Source: Streptomyces cellulosae
GTDB taxonomy: Bacteria > Actinomycetota > Actinomycetes > Streptomycetales > Streptomycetaceae
DNA length: 64,000 bases
Assembly: GCA_014655195.1 (NCBI GenBank)
Contig: BNBH01000010.1
Span: 89,449-153,448, forward strand
Direction of reading: 5' to 3'
Position numbers and translations under genes: made by a program. This document shows positions 17,999 to 27,025 of this stretch, piece by piece. Numbering within the stretch: position 1 is the first letter of the stretch; each line of letters opens with the position of its first letter. The notes under the pieces were generated by a model. That model worked only from the letters and a program-made list of their open reading frames with translations. It had not been told where the DNA came from and did no database searches.

Positions 17999-19444
17999 TC
18001 AGGGCGCGATGCCGACCCCGGGGACGCGGCTCCACGCCTTCTCCCGCGCGGCCGTCATCGCCGGCCAGGACGTGCCGCCCGGCCGCGGAAGCACCCGCGA
18101 GGCGTACGGCGCGGGGCGGAACGCGGGGTCGTAGAAACAGCCGGTGGCGTACACCTGGTCGAACGCGGGGCAGGACGCGGCGACCGAACGCGGCGTCGGC
18201 CGCTGCCCGGTGCGCACCCAGCGGTCCAGCGCCGCCAGCGAGGTGGCGTACTCGGCGTCGCTCAGCGCGGAGTGCTCGTGCTCACCGGTGAACGTCCGCA
18301 CCAGCCACCGGTCGCGGTGCGCGCGTCGCAGCGTGTCCCGGTAGGCCGCCTCGTGCTCGACGAACGCGGTCGGGTCGTCCTTGGCGTGCAACGTCAGCAC
18401 GGGAATCTCCACCCGCCCGGTGAGGTCGCTGTCGTACGACAGGTCGCGCACCGCCGCCGGGTCGGCGGAGAACCGCTCCACGCCCGCGTTGAGCGCCTTG
18501 TCGTCGTGCGAACCGGAGTAACGCACCCCGCGGTTGGAGAACGGGTTACGGCCGCCCAGCCGCTCGTGCACGATGTCGCGGAAGGTGAACACCGAGAAAC
18601 GCAGATGCGACTCCAGCGTCCGCTCCGGGATGCCGGTGACGTTCAGGATGTCGTCCAGGTTCCGCTGCTGGAGGGCGGTGCGCTCCCCGGGCGGCGAGGC
18701 GTACCCGGTGCACTCCTGGAGCCGGGCGCGCAGCCCGGCCGTGGTCAGCGTCGAGCCGTGGCGCAAGCCTTGCCACAGCGGGTACTGCGGCTCCTCGGGG
18801 CGGGGCAGGTTGGCGCAGTAGTACTGGTAGACCACGCGCAGGTCGACGCGGTGGTCGTAGCCGCGGGAGCCGCCCCCCAGCACCCCGTTGGTGAGCAGCG
18901 CCCCGTCGTACGGGCCGCCCTTCCCGGCGTACGTCTCGACGACCTTCGCGGCCACGTTCCCGCCCCACGACTGGCCGTGCACATACGTCCGCCGGGGTTC
19001 GCCGAACTCCTCGACGAAGAGCCGCCGTACGTTCTCGGTGTCGGCGGCGGCCATCCGGGTGCCGTAGCCGCCCCTGCGGTACGACGAGCCTGCCCAGGCG
19101 TACCCCTGGTCCACCACCACCCGCCAGCGCCCGAGGTCCTCGACGCTGCGCCCCGGGTCCGAGGCGTCGCCCAGGTCGGGGCCGCCGTGGGCGTGCACGA
19201 CGAGCGCGCCGTTCCACCGCCCGGGAACCGCGATCGCGTAGTGGGCGCCGTTCGCGTCCGTGCCGGTGTAGCAGGCGGTGCCGTCCGGCAGCCCCTCGGG
19301 ACAGGCGGCCGGCCGGGGCCCGGTGTCCCGGGCCTGCGCGGCCGGCGCCGGGGCGAGGACGCCGGCCAGCGTCCCGGCGAGCAGCAGGCCCGCCACGCGT
19401 CGGCGGGAGCGGGGGAGACGGAGGGCATGACGGAATCTGTTCAC
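17999..19444 (-). CDS. Secreted alpha/beta hydrolase
   Basis: 481 residues starting at GTG 19444, with CAGGAG eight bases upstream. Signal peptide with a basic start (VNRFRHALRLPRSRRR), hydrophobic core and AQA cleavage region near 37. Hydrolase landmarks: HAHGGPD (oxyanion hole) near 80, the nucleophile elbow GQSWGGN near 160 and LHAKDDPTAFVEHE with a candidate acid near 370; a catalytic His is likely in FTGEHEHSAL near 400. Related secreted actinobacterial hydrolases act on esters or peptides; the substrate is not predictable. Cys residues near both ends suggest disulphides. Transcribed toward the L,D-transpeptidase gene. Confidence 0.82.
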   Translation of the reverse strand: MNRFRHALRLPRSRRRVAGLLLAGTLAGVLAPAPAAQARDTGPRPAACPEGLPDGTACYTGTDANGAHYAIAVPGRWNGALVVHAHGGPDLGDASDPGRSVEDLGRWRVVVDQGYAWAGSSYRRGGYGTRMAAADTENVRRLFVEEFGEPRRTYVHGQSWGGNVAAKVVETYAGKGGPYDGALLTNGVLGGGSRGYDHRVDLRVVYQYYCANLPRPEEPQYPLWQGLRHGSTLTTAGLRARLQECTGYASPPGERTALQQRNLDDILNVTGIPERTLESHLRFSVFTFRDIVHERLGGRNPFSNRGVRYSGSHDDKALNAGVERFSADPAAVRDLSYDSDLTGRVEIPVLTLHAKDDPTAFVEHEAAYRDTLRRAHRDRWLVRTFTGEHEHSALSDAEYATSLAALDRWVRTGQRPTPRSVAASCPAFDQVYATGCFYDPAFRPAPYASRVLPRPGGTSWPAMTAAREKAWSRVPGVGIAP

Positions 19445-19611
19445 GGTGCGGCTCCTGTTCGGCGGCGCGTTGCTGCGCACGGGCGGCGATGCTAGGAACG
19501 CCGGCCGCCGGACACCATGGACGGAGCGTTTGCGTTCATACTGTTCTGCCGCCGGTTCGCCGCCGTTCCGCCTCAACGGGCCCGTGCCCGCCGCCGGTTC
19601 GCCTTCGCCGC

Positions 19612-20613
19612 TCAGGCCGCGCCGGTGCCCTCCTCCCGCTGCGGCCGTCCGTGCGGGAGGGCCTCGCCCGCCGTCAGATGCTCCAGCACCTCCACCAGTT
19701 CCTGGCACGCCTGTTCCACCGAGCGGCGGGTGTTGTGCTGCTCGGTGACGACCGCCGACAGCAGAAGGGCCGTCAGGGCCGCCGCGGCGTTGAACGCATG
19801 CAGATTGATCATGATCTGCATGTCCGGCACATGCGCGAACGGCCCCGAGTGCTCGGTCGCCGCGGCCGTCGCCAGCACGGACGAGAACAGGGCGCACAAC
19901 GCGCTGCCGGGCAGTTCGAAACGCAGCGCCGACCAGATCAGCAGCGGGTAGACGATGAACAGCAGACTGCCCGTGCTCTGCGTGGCGAACGGCACCACGG
20001 CGCCCGCGACGGCCATCAGGGCCAGCGCCTCCTTCCAGCGCGTCCAGTGCGCGGGGGAGCGCACCCGGGGCAGGACCAGCAGCACCGGGGCGATCAGCAG
20101 CACTCCCATCGCGTCCCCCACCCACCAGGGCAGCCACACCGACCAGAAGCGCCCGGCCGGCAGGTCGCCGGAGACGACGAGCAGCGCTGCGGCGATCGTG
20201 GAGCTGACCAGCATCGCGGCGAAACCGCCGAGGAACACCAGGCTGAGGCAGTCGCGTAATCGGCCGAGGTCGGTGCGGAACCCGGCCCTGCGCAGCAGCC
20301 AGTAGGCGCACAGCGGCGCGGCGGTGTTGGCGAACAGCAGGCCGAGCGACGTCGGCCCCAGGGAGGTGAGATGGGCGATCACCAGCAACGTGCCGAGGGC
20401 GATGCCCGGCCAGATGCGCGGCCCGAGGATCAGCAGGGACGCGACGGCGATCCCGGTCGGCGGCCAGATGGGGGACACGACCGAGCCGTCGACCCGCAGC
20501 TCGTACAGCAGTCCGAGCCGGCCCCCGGCGTAGTAGCAGGCGGCGACGACCAGCGTCTGCAGTACGTAGACGGCCGGTGCACGAAGATCCTGGCGAGCCA
20601 CCACACCTGTCAT
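19612..20613 (-). CDS. MASE1-domain integral membrane sensor protein
   Basis: 333 residues with 8-9 hydrophobic helices from about residue 15 to 270. It carries MASE1 features near the N terminus (YYAGGRLGLLY, SPIWPPTGIAVASLL and GNTAAPL-like FANTAAPLCAY). MASE1 is a membrane sensory domain usually fused to a histidine kinase, cyclase or phosphatase output domain. Here the protein ends with a short cytoplasmic helix and no output domain. The gene lies 52 bp downstream of a SpoIIE-type phosphatase gene in the same direction, suggesting sensor and effector are separate polypeptides. The ligand is unknown. Confidence 0.82.
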   Translation of the reverse strand: MTGVVARQDLRAPAVYVLQTLVVAACYYAGGRLGLLYELRVDGSVVSPIWPPTGIAVASLLILGPRIWPGIALGTLLVIAHLTSLGPTSLGLLFANTAAPLCAYWLLRRAGFRTDLGRLRDCLSLVFLGGFAAMLVSSTIAAALLVVSGDLPAGRFWSVWLPWWVGDAMGVLLIAPVLLVLPRVRSPAHWTRWKEALALMAVAGAVVPFATQSTGSLLFIVYPLLIWSALRFELPGSALCALFSSVLATAAATEHSGPFAHVPDMQIMINLHAFNAAAALTALLLSAVVTEQHNTRRSVEQACQELVEVLEHLTAGEALPHGRPQREEGTGAA

Positions 20614-20665
20614 CAGACACCGAGCCGGCCCTCACGGCGAGGTGAGAGGCGCGGTGCTGTCGGCC

Positions 20666-21496
20666 CTATGGCTGACCGGCGGGCTCGTCGTGCCCGATCA
20701 CCAGGACCGCCGCGTCGTCGTCGTGTCCCACCTCGGCCGCCCCCTTGATCACGGCGGCGGCGAGCGCGTCCACGTCCATGCGCGCGACCGCCGCGATGCC
20801 CGCGAGCCGCGACACCTGTTCGAGCCCTTCGTCCAGACGCATCGACGGGCCCTCCACGACCCCGTCGGTGACCATCACGAACACCCCGCCGGAGGCCAGC
20901 CGGTACCGCGTCACCGGGTACTCCGCACCGCACTGCACGCCCAGCGGCGGACCGCCCTCGTCGTCCGTGACGCCCGACCGTCCGTCCGCCGTGGCCCACA
21001 CGCACGGCAGATGACCGGCGCGGGCGCTCTCCAGCAGCCGGGTCTCCGGATCGAGCCGCATGAAGGTGCACGTCGCGAACAGGTCCCCGCCCAGCGTCAG
21101 CAGCAGCTCGTTGGTCCGGGCCAGCAGCTCACCCGGGTCGCTGTTCACGGAGGCGAGCGCCCGCAGTCCGACCCGCACCTGCCCCATGAAGGCGGCCGCC
21201 TCGATGTTGTGCCCCTGCACGTCGCCGATCGACAGGCCGATCCGGCCGTCGGGCATGGTGAACGCGTCGTACCAGTCGCCGCCCACGTTGAGGCCCTGGT
21301 TGGCGGGCACGTACCGCACCGCGAACCGCACGCCGTCACCGGCGGGCAGGTCCCTCGGCAGCATCCCGCGCTGCAGCGCGACGGCCAGCTCCACCCGTGA
21401 GCGCTGCACCTCCGCCGCCGCGCGTGCCTGGGCCGTCAGCGTCCCGAGTCTGGTCAGCAGCTCGTCGCCGTGGTCCTTGGAGCCGGTGCGGGACAT
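20666..21496 (-). CDS. PP2C-type (SpoIIE) serine phosphatase
   Basis: 276 residues: an N-terminal helical stretch (residues 10-45, SRVELAVALQRGMLPRDLPAG being the classic lead-in) and then the SpoIIE phosphatase domain. Metal-binding motifs visible are VGGDWYDAF near 72, IGDVQGHN near 90, MVTDGVVE near 210 and GHDDDAAVLVI near 255. Such enzymes dephosphorylate anti-sigma-factor antagonists in partner-switching cascades. There are no PAS, GAF or kinase domains, so sensing must come from elsewhere, plausibly the MASE1 protein encoded just downstream. ATG at 21496 is clear and gives a family-typical start. Confidence 0.9.
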   Translation of the reverse strand: MSRTGSKDHGDELLTRLGTLTAQARAAAEVQRSRVELAVALQRGMLPRDLPAGDGVRFAVRYVPANQGLNVGGDWYDAFTMPDGRIGLSIGDVQGHNIEAAAFMGQVRVGLRALASVNSDPGELLARTNELLLTLGGDLFATCTFMRLDPETRLLESARAGHLPCVWATADGRSGVTDDEGGPPLGVQCGAEYPVTRYRLASGGVFVMVTDGVVEGPSMRLDEGLEQVSRLAGIAAVARMDVDALAAAVIKGAAEVGHDDDAAVLVIGHDEPAGQP

Positions 21497-21623
21497 GGAT
21501 CACTCACTCGGGCCGGGACACTCCGGTCCGCCCCCGGCAGGGACAAACCATATGAAAACAACATTCACCAGGATGATAGGCAGAACGCGTTTGGCCGGGC
21601 CAGTCGGTGTGAAGGCTGGCCGC

Positions 21624-21971
21624 ATGGAGCAGCGCGAGATCATGCAGCGGAGCGTCGGCATCCTCACGGAGGCCCTGGAGATGCGGCGCCGGCTGCGCGC
21701 CGACCCGGACGCCGACGTGACCGCCGGCAGCGCGGTCGCCGGGCTGCTCGAGGACATGCTGCCGCGCATCCAGCTCCCCGCCGACGCGAGCGCGCGCGAG
21801 GTGGCGGAGATCGTCACCGGCAAGCTCGGGCCGGCCATCGTGCAGATCACCTCCGCGCTCACCTTCGCCTTCGTCCAGCTCGCCGAGATCCATGACGAGG
21901 GCCGCACCGACGTGTCGTCCGCCGACGTCCTGCGCTCCATCGCGCTCCACTACGAACGGGGCGATTCCTGA
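21624..21971 (+). CDS. Small helical protein of unknown function
   Basis: 115 residues, not recognised. Predicted mostly helical: MEQREIMQRSVGILTEALEM, then acidic/basic segments ending ADVLRSIALHYERGDS. No membrane segment or metal motif. ATG 21624 has GAAGG eight bases upstream. It is divergent from the SpoIIE-type phosphatase gene (127 bp between starts, including an AT-rich patch at 21548-21575), so common control is possible. A role in the phosphatase/MASE1 pathway is guesswork. Confidence 0.6.
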   Translation: MEQREIMQRSVGILTEALEMRRRLRADPDADVTAGSAVAGLLEDMLPRIQLPADASAREVAEIVTGKLGPAIVQITSALTFAFVQLAEIHDEGRTDVSSADVLRSIALHYERGDS

Positions 21972-22060
21972 GCCGAGATTCGGAGTGCACCTGAACCGCC
22001 GTGTGGCGGGCAGTGGTTGAGGCGCGGGTGAGCGGGAAGGGTTGTCCCGGAACCAAGACC

Positions 22061-22072
22061 GACAACGATGTC
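22061..22072 (+). promoter_or_regulatory. LacI-family-like operator upstream of GH97 gene
   Basis: GACAACGATGTC is an imperfect 12-bp dyad with central CG, as in operators of LacI-family regulators. It ends 21 bp before the GTG start of the GH97 gene, so bound protein would block transcription or lie in the leader. No LacI gene is adjacent; the regulator would be encoded elsewhere. Confidence 0.4.
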
Positions 22073-22093
22073 ACCTCTTGGACGGAGGCCCCC

Positions 22094-24778
22094 GTGCCCA
22101 GATCGTCGCGCATGTCGCCAGGCGGCCCGCGCCGGACGTTCCTTCCCGCCCTGCTCACCCTGCTGCTCTCCGCCGCGCTCGCCCTCACCGCGCTCACCGC
22201 CCCCGCGCGGGCGGCGGGGCCCGGCGGCACCTGGACCGTGCACGAGCCCGGCGCGCCCCGGGACGGTGTCACGGCCGTCGTGCGCCTCGACCCGGCGGAC
22301 GGCACCCTCACCCTCGCCGCCCGCAAGGGCGTCACCACGGTGCTCGAACCGGCGCCGCTCGGCGTCGTCACCTCCGCCGCCGACCTCACCTCGGGGCTGC
22401 GCGCGGACTCCCGGCACACCCGGCAGGTGACCGAGCGGTACTCCATGACCACCGGCAAGCAGCTCCGCCGCACCGCGCGGATGACGGAGACCCGCTTCAC
22501 CTTCACCGGCCGGGACGGCGCCCGCCTCGGACTCGTGGTCCGCGTCGCCGACGACGGCGTCGCCTACCGCTACGTCCTCCCCGGCCCCGGCACGGTCACC
22601 GTCGAGCGGGAGGCGTCCGCGTTCCGCCCGCCGGCCGCCGCGCGGGCCTGGCTCACGCCGTACTCGGTCAACTACGAGCGCCTGTACGCCCCGTCCACCG
22701 CGGCGGGCGCGGCCCCGGGTCAGTACGCCTACCCGGCGCTGTTTCAGGTCGGGGACGCCTACGCCCTGCTCACCGAGTCGGACGTCGACGGCCGCTACGA
22801 CGCGAGCCGGCTGGTCCACGAGGGCGACGGACGCTACTCGGTGCGCCTGGCCGATCCGGAGGTGACCTCCGAGGGGCCGCTGGCCACCCCGTGGCGCACG
22901 GCCGTCGTCGGCGACCTCGCCACCGTCACCGAGTCCACCCTCGTCGACGACCTCGCCCCGCCCTCACGCCTCGCGGACACCTCGTGGATCCGCCCCGGCA
23001 AGGTCGCCTGGTCCTGGCTGGACGGCTTCGGCGCCGCCCAGCGCGACCTCGCCGCCCAGCAGCGGTTCGTGGACCTCGCGGCGGCCCACGGCTGGCCGTA
23101 CACCCTGGTCGACGACGGCTGGAAGACCACCGACTGGATGCCCGGGCTGATCGCGTACGCCCGGCAGCGGGGCGTCGACGTCCTGCTGTGGGTGCACTGG
23201 ACCGACCTCGACACGGCCGCCGAGCGCGAGGAGTTCCTGCCCCGCGTGAAGGAGTGGGGCGCGGCCGGGCTGAAGATCGACTTCATGGACTCCGACTCCC
23301 AGGAGCGTTTCCGCTGGTACGACGACATCCTCCGGGACACCGCCCGGCACCGGCTGCTCGTCAACTTCCACGGCGCGACCCTCCCCAAGGGCGTGCAGCG
23401 GACCTGGCCGCACGTGATGACGCTGGAGGCGGTGTACGGCGCCGAGCAGGGCACGGTGCCCGCTGCGGGGCTGACGGCGCTGCCCTACACGCGCAACGCG
23501 GTCGGTTCGACGGACTACACGCCGATGGGCTTCCAGTTCGGCACCCGTACCGTCTCCGACGCGGCCGAACTGGCGCTGTCGGTGGTGCTCGAGTCCGGCT
23601 TCCAGAACTTCGCCGGGTCGGTCGCCGCCTACCGCGAACGGCCGGAACTGGCCCGCTTCCTGGAGCAGGTGCCGACGGTGTGGGACGAGACGCGGCTGCT
23701 GTCGGGACGCCCCGGCGAGAGCGCGACGCTCGCCCGGCGCCACGGCGACCGCTGGTTTGTCGGCAGCGTCCACGCGGGTGAGGCGGCGACGGAGCGGGTG
23801 CCGCTGGACTTCCTGGGCGGCGGGCGCTGGCTGGCGGAGGTCGTCCGGGACGGAGCGGACGGCGGGCTGCTGCGCGAACGGCACGTCGTCACCCGCGAGG
23901 ACACCCTCCAGGTGCCGACGGCCGAACACGGCGGATTCGCGGGGCAGCTCTGCCGGTTCACTCCCGGACGCGACACCTGCGACCGGCCGGTGACCCGGCT
24001 GCCGTTCACCACGCTCACCGCCGACCCCGCACGCGCCGAGGCGGACCCGGGCGGCTCGTTCGCCGTCACCGGCCGGTTCGCGGTGGAGGAGTCGGGGCCG
24101 GCTGCGGACGTCCGCGTGACGCTCGACGCCCCCGACGGCTGGACCGCCGACGGCGACGACCCCGCGGCCGCCGAACTGCCCACGGGGAACGTGCTGTCGG
24201 CCGACTGGACGGTCCGCGTGCCGTCGGACGTCCGTCCCGGCGGTTACGACCTGACCGTGCGCGCGGAGTACCGCACGCCGGACCGGCCGGACTCCGGGGT
24301 GCTGCGGGTGGAGCGCCCGGTGCGGGTGTTCGTGCCGGAGCCGGGCGTCACCTACGTGAGCGACCTGCCGTTCACCTCCGAGCGCAACGGGTGGGGCCCG
24401 GTCGAGCGGGACATGTCCAACGGCGAGCGCGACCCCGCCGACGGAGGCCCGCTCACGCTGGAGGGCACGGTCCACGACAAGGGCCTCGGGGCACACGCGG
24501 CCGGCGAGGTGGTCGTCGAACTCGACGGCGCGTACCGGCGGTTCACGGCCGAGGTCGGCGTCGACGACGAAGTGGGCGCCAAGGGCACGGTGGCCTTCGA
24601 GGTGCTCGGCGACGGCAGGTCCCTGCTGACCACCGGGGTACTCGACGGTTCCGACCCCTCTTTCCATGTCGACGTGGACGTGAGCGGCGTACGGCAGTTG
24701 ACCCTGCGTGTGCTGGACGGCGGGGACGGGGTGGACTCCGACCACGCCGACTGGGCGGACGCGCGGCTGGTGCCGTAG
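22094..24778 (+). CDS. Secreted GH97 glycoside hydrolase with NEW3 and NPCBM domains
   Basis: 894 residues from GTG 22094 (GGAGG at 22084-22088). A signal peptide (to about 38) precedes the GH97 N-domain (40-270), catalytic barrel (about 285-550), C-domain (to 640), an NEW3-type beta-sandwich (about 650-735) and a C-terminal NPCBM carbohydrate-binding domain (745-894). The barrel has LKIDFMDSDSQE near 393, the arrangement of retaining GH97 alpha-galactosidase-type members with Asp as nucleophile; inverting alpha-glucosidases of the family use Glu residues instead. Galactosidase activity on plant or microbial polysaccharide is therefore favoured but unproven. Followed by a strong hairpin. Confidence 0.88.
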   Translation: MPRSSRMSPGGPRRTFLPALLTLLLSAALALTALTAPARAAGPGGTWTVHEPGAPRDGVTAVVRLDPADGTLTLAARKGVTTVLEPAPLGVVTSAADLTSGLRADSRHTRQVTERYSMTTGKQLRRTARMTETRFTFTGRDGARLGLVVRVADDGVAYRYVLPGPGTVTVEREASAFRPPAAARAWLTPYSVNYERLYAPSTAAGAAPGQYAYPALFQVGDAYALLTESDVDGRYDASRLVHEGDGRYSVRLADPEVTSEGPLATPWRTAVVGDLATVTESTLVDDLAPPSRLADTSWIRPGKVAWSWLDGFGAAQRDLAAQQRFVDLAAAHGWPYTLVDDGWKTTDWMPGLIAYARQRGVDVLLWVHWTDLDTAAEREEFLPRVKEWGAAGLKIDFMDSDSQERFRWYDDILRDTARHRLLVNFHGATLPKGVQRTWPHVMTLEAVYGAEQGTVPAAGLTALPYTRNAVGSTDYTPMGFQFGTRTVSDAAELALSVVLESGFQNFAGSVAAYRERPELARFLEQVPTVWDETRLLSGRPGESATLARRHGDRWFVGSVHAGEAATERVPLDFLGGGRWLAEVVRDGADGGLLRERHVVTREDTLQVPTAEHGGFAGQLCRFTPGRDTCDRPVTRLPFTTLTADPARAEADPGGSFAVTGRFAVEESGPAADVRVTLDAPDGWTADGDDPAAAELPTGNVLSADWTVRVPSDVRPGGYDLTVRAEYRTPDRPDSGVLRVERPVRVFVPEPGVTYVSDLPFTSERNGWGPVERDMSNGERDPADGGPLTLEGTVHDKGLGAHAAGEVVVELDGAYRRFTAEVGVDDEVGAKGTVAFEVLGDGRSLLTTGVLDGSDPSFHVDVDVSGVRQLTLRVLDGGDGVDSDHADWADARLVP

Positions 24779-24783
24779 CGGTG

Positions 24784-24821
24784 GGCGGGACGGTCCGCGG
24801 ACGCCCGTGGACCGTCCCGCC
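24784..24821 (+). terminator. Hairpin terminator after GH97 gene
   Basis: A perfect 13-bp stem (GGCGGGACGGTCC and complement) with a 12-base loop, starting 5 bp past the stop codon. Confidence 0.8.
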
Positions 24822-24841
24822 GCCAGGGCGTGCGCGCACTC

Positions 24842-24870
24842 TTGACGGCGTACGCGCGAGTAGCGATGCT
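24842..24870 (+). promoter_or_regulatory. Possible promoter of the M19-type peptidase gene
   Basis: TTGACG at 24842-24847 is followed after 17 bp by GATGCT, a weak -10. Downstream spacing to the GTG start at 24938 fits a 60-base leader. The -35 is convincing, the -10 is not. Confidence 0.3.
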
Positions 24871-24937
24871 CCCCGAGGGGGTTCGCAGAGGTCATGACAA
24901 CTCGTCATGGCGACTCCGTCGACGGAGGGACCCGCCG

Positions 24938-26982
24938 GTGACCACCTCTCACGCAGGACGCCACGCCGGGATCGTGACGCTGCTCCTCCTCGTCCTGGCC
25001 GCCGCGCTGACGCCGACGTCCAGCTCGGCCGCCTCCGGCAACTGGTGGGACCCGGTGGCCCGGCCCGCGCCCGACTCCCGAACAGGCGTCACCGGTGAGC
25101 CGTTCAAGGGCACCGACTCCGCCGGGCGGGTGCGCGGATTCGTCGACGCGCACAACCACATCATGTCCAACGAGGCCTTCGGCGGCCGGCTCATCTGCGG
25201 CAAGGCGTTCTCCGAGAAGGGCGTCGCCGACGCGCTCAAGGACTGCCCCGAGCACTATCCCGACGGCTCCCTCGCCGTCTTCGACTTCATCACGGGCGGC
25301 GGCGACGGCCGCCACGACCCGGACGGCTGGCCGACCTTCGCCGACTGGCCCGCCCACGACTCGCTCACCCACCAGCAGAACTACTACGCCTGGATCGAGC
25401 GCGCCTGGCGCGGCGGTCAGCGGGTGCTGGTCAACGACCTGGTCACCAACGGCGTGATCTGCTCGGTGTACTTCTTCAAGGACCGCAGCTGCGACGAGAT
25501 GACCTCCATCCGCCTCCAGGCCCAACTCACCTACCGCATGCAGGACTACGTCGACTCCATGTACGGCGGGCCGGGCAAGGGGTGGTTCCGTGTCGTCACC
25601 GGCAGCGCGCAGGCGCGTGAGGTGATCGAGCAGGGCAAACTCGCCATGGTGCTGGGCGTGGAGACGTCGGAGCCGTTCGGCTGCAAGATGATCCTGGACG
25701 TCGCCCAGTGCGACCGTGAGGACATCGACGCGGGCCTCGACGAGCTGTACGACCTGGGTGTGCGCAGCATGTTCCTGTGCCACAAGTTCGACAACGCGCT
25801 GTGCGGCGTGCGCTTCGACTCCGGGGCGCTCGGCACCGCCGTCAACGTCGGACAGTTCCTGTCCACCGGAACCTTCTGGCGGACCGAGCGCTGCACCGGC
25901 CCGCAGCACGACAACCCCATCGGTCTCGCCTCCGCCCCCGAGGCCGAGAAGCGCCTCCCCGCGGGGGTGGAGGTCCCCTCGTACGACGCGGACGCACAGT
26001 GCAACGTGCGCGGGCTGACCGAGCTGGGCGAGTACGCCGTGCGCGGCATGATGAAGCGCAACATGATGCTCGAGATCGACCACATGAGCGTCAAGGCCGC
26101 CGGCCGGGTCCTCGACCTCTTCGAGTCCGCGTCCTACCCGGGCGTCCTGTCCTCGCACAGCTGGATGGACCTCAACTGGACCGAACGCGTCTACCGGCTC
26201 GGCGGGTTCACCGCCCAGTACATGAACGGCTCCGAGCAGTTCGTCACCGAGGCAGGCCGCACGGAGGCGCTGCGGGACGCCTACGCCGTCGGCTACGGCT
26301 TCGGCACCGACATGAACGGCGTCGGCGGCTGGCCCGCCCCGCGCGGCGCGGACGCGCCCGACCCGGTCACCTACCCCTACCGCAGCGTCGACGGCGGCTC
26401 CGTCCTCGACCGGCAGACCACCGGGCAGCGCACCTGGGACCTGAACACGGACGGCGCCGCGCACTACGGGCTGGTGCCCGACTGGATCGAGGACATCCGG
26501 CGCGTCGGCGGACAGCACGTCGTCGACGACCTCTTCCGCGGCGCCGAGTCCTACCTCACCACCTGGGGCGCGACCGAGCACCACCGCCCGGCGGCGAACC
26601 TCGCCCGCGACGCGCGGGCGACGGCGTCCTCCGCCGAGTGGAGCCCGGTCACCAGCTACGCCCCCGCCCGTGCCGTCGACGGCGACCGGGGCACCCGCTG
26701 GGCCGGTGACTGGAGCGACGACCAGTGGCTGCGCCTCGACCTCGGCGCCGCCCACCGCGTCAGCCGCGTCACCCTCGACTGGGAACGCGCATACGGGAGT
26801 GCGTACCGCGTGGACGTGTCGACCGACGGCACGAACTGGCGCACGGTGTGGTCCACGACGGCGGGCGACGGCGGGCTGGACACGGCGGTGTTCCCGTCCG
26901 TCGAGGCCCGTCACGTCCGGCTGCAGTTCCTAAGGCGGGGGACGCAGTGGGCTACTCGGTGCGGGAGGTGGAAGTGCGCTGA
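24938..26982 (+). pseudogene. Secreted M19-type dipeptidase-like protein with discoidin domain, frameshifted near its 3' end
   Basis: From GTG 24938 (GGAGG at 24924-24928) the frame encodes a signal peptide, an amidohydrolase-fold domain (FVDAHNHIM near 68, MLEIDHMS near 380, SSHSWMDLNW near 405) and a C-terminal discoidin domain from about 550. The domain should end GTQWGYSVREVEVR and stop at 26980-26982, but the last 11 codons are in another frame. One G appears missing in the TGGG run 26948-26951. Read as is, the frame runs on for 1.1 kb antisense to glpD, which is clearly not coding. A sequencing slip is as likely as a true mutation; only the last beta-strand is affected. Confidence 0.75.
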
Positions 26983-27025
26983 CGTGCCGGTGCCGGGGTC
27001 CACGCTCCCGCGAGCCCGGGTCCCG

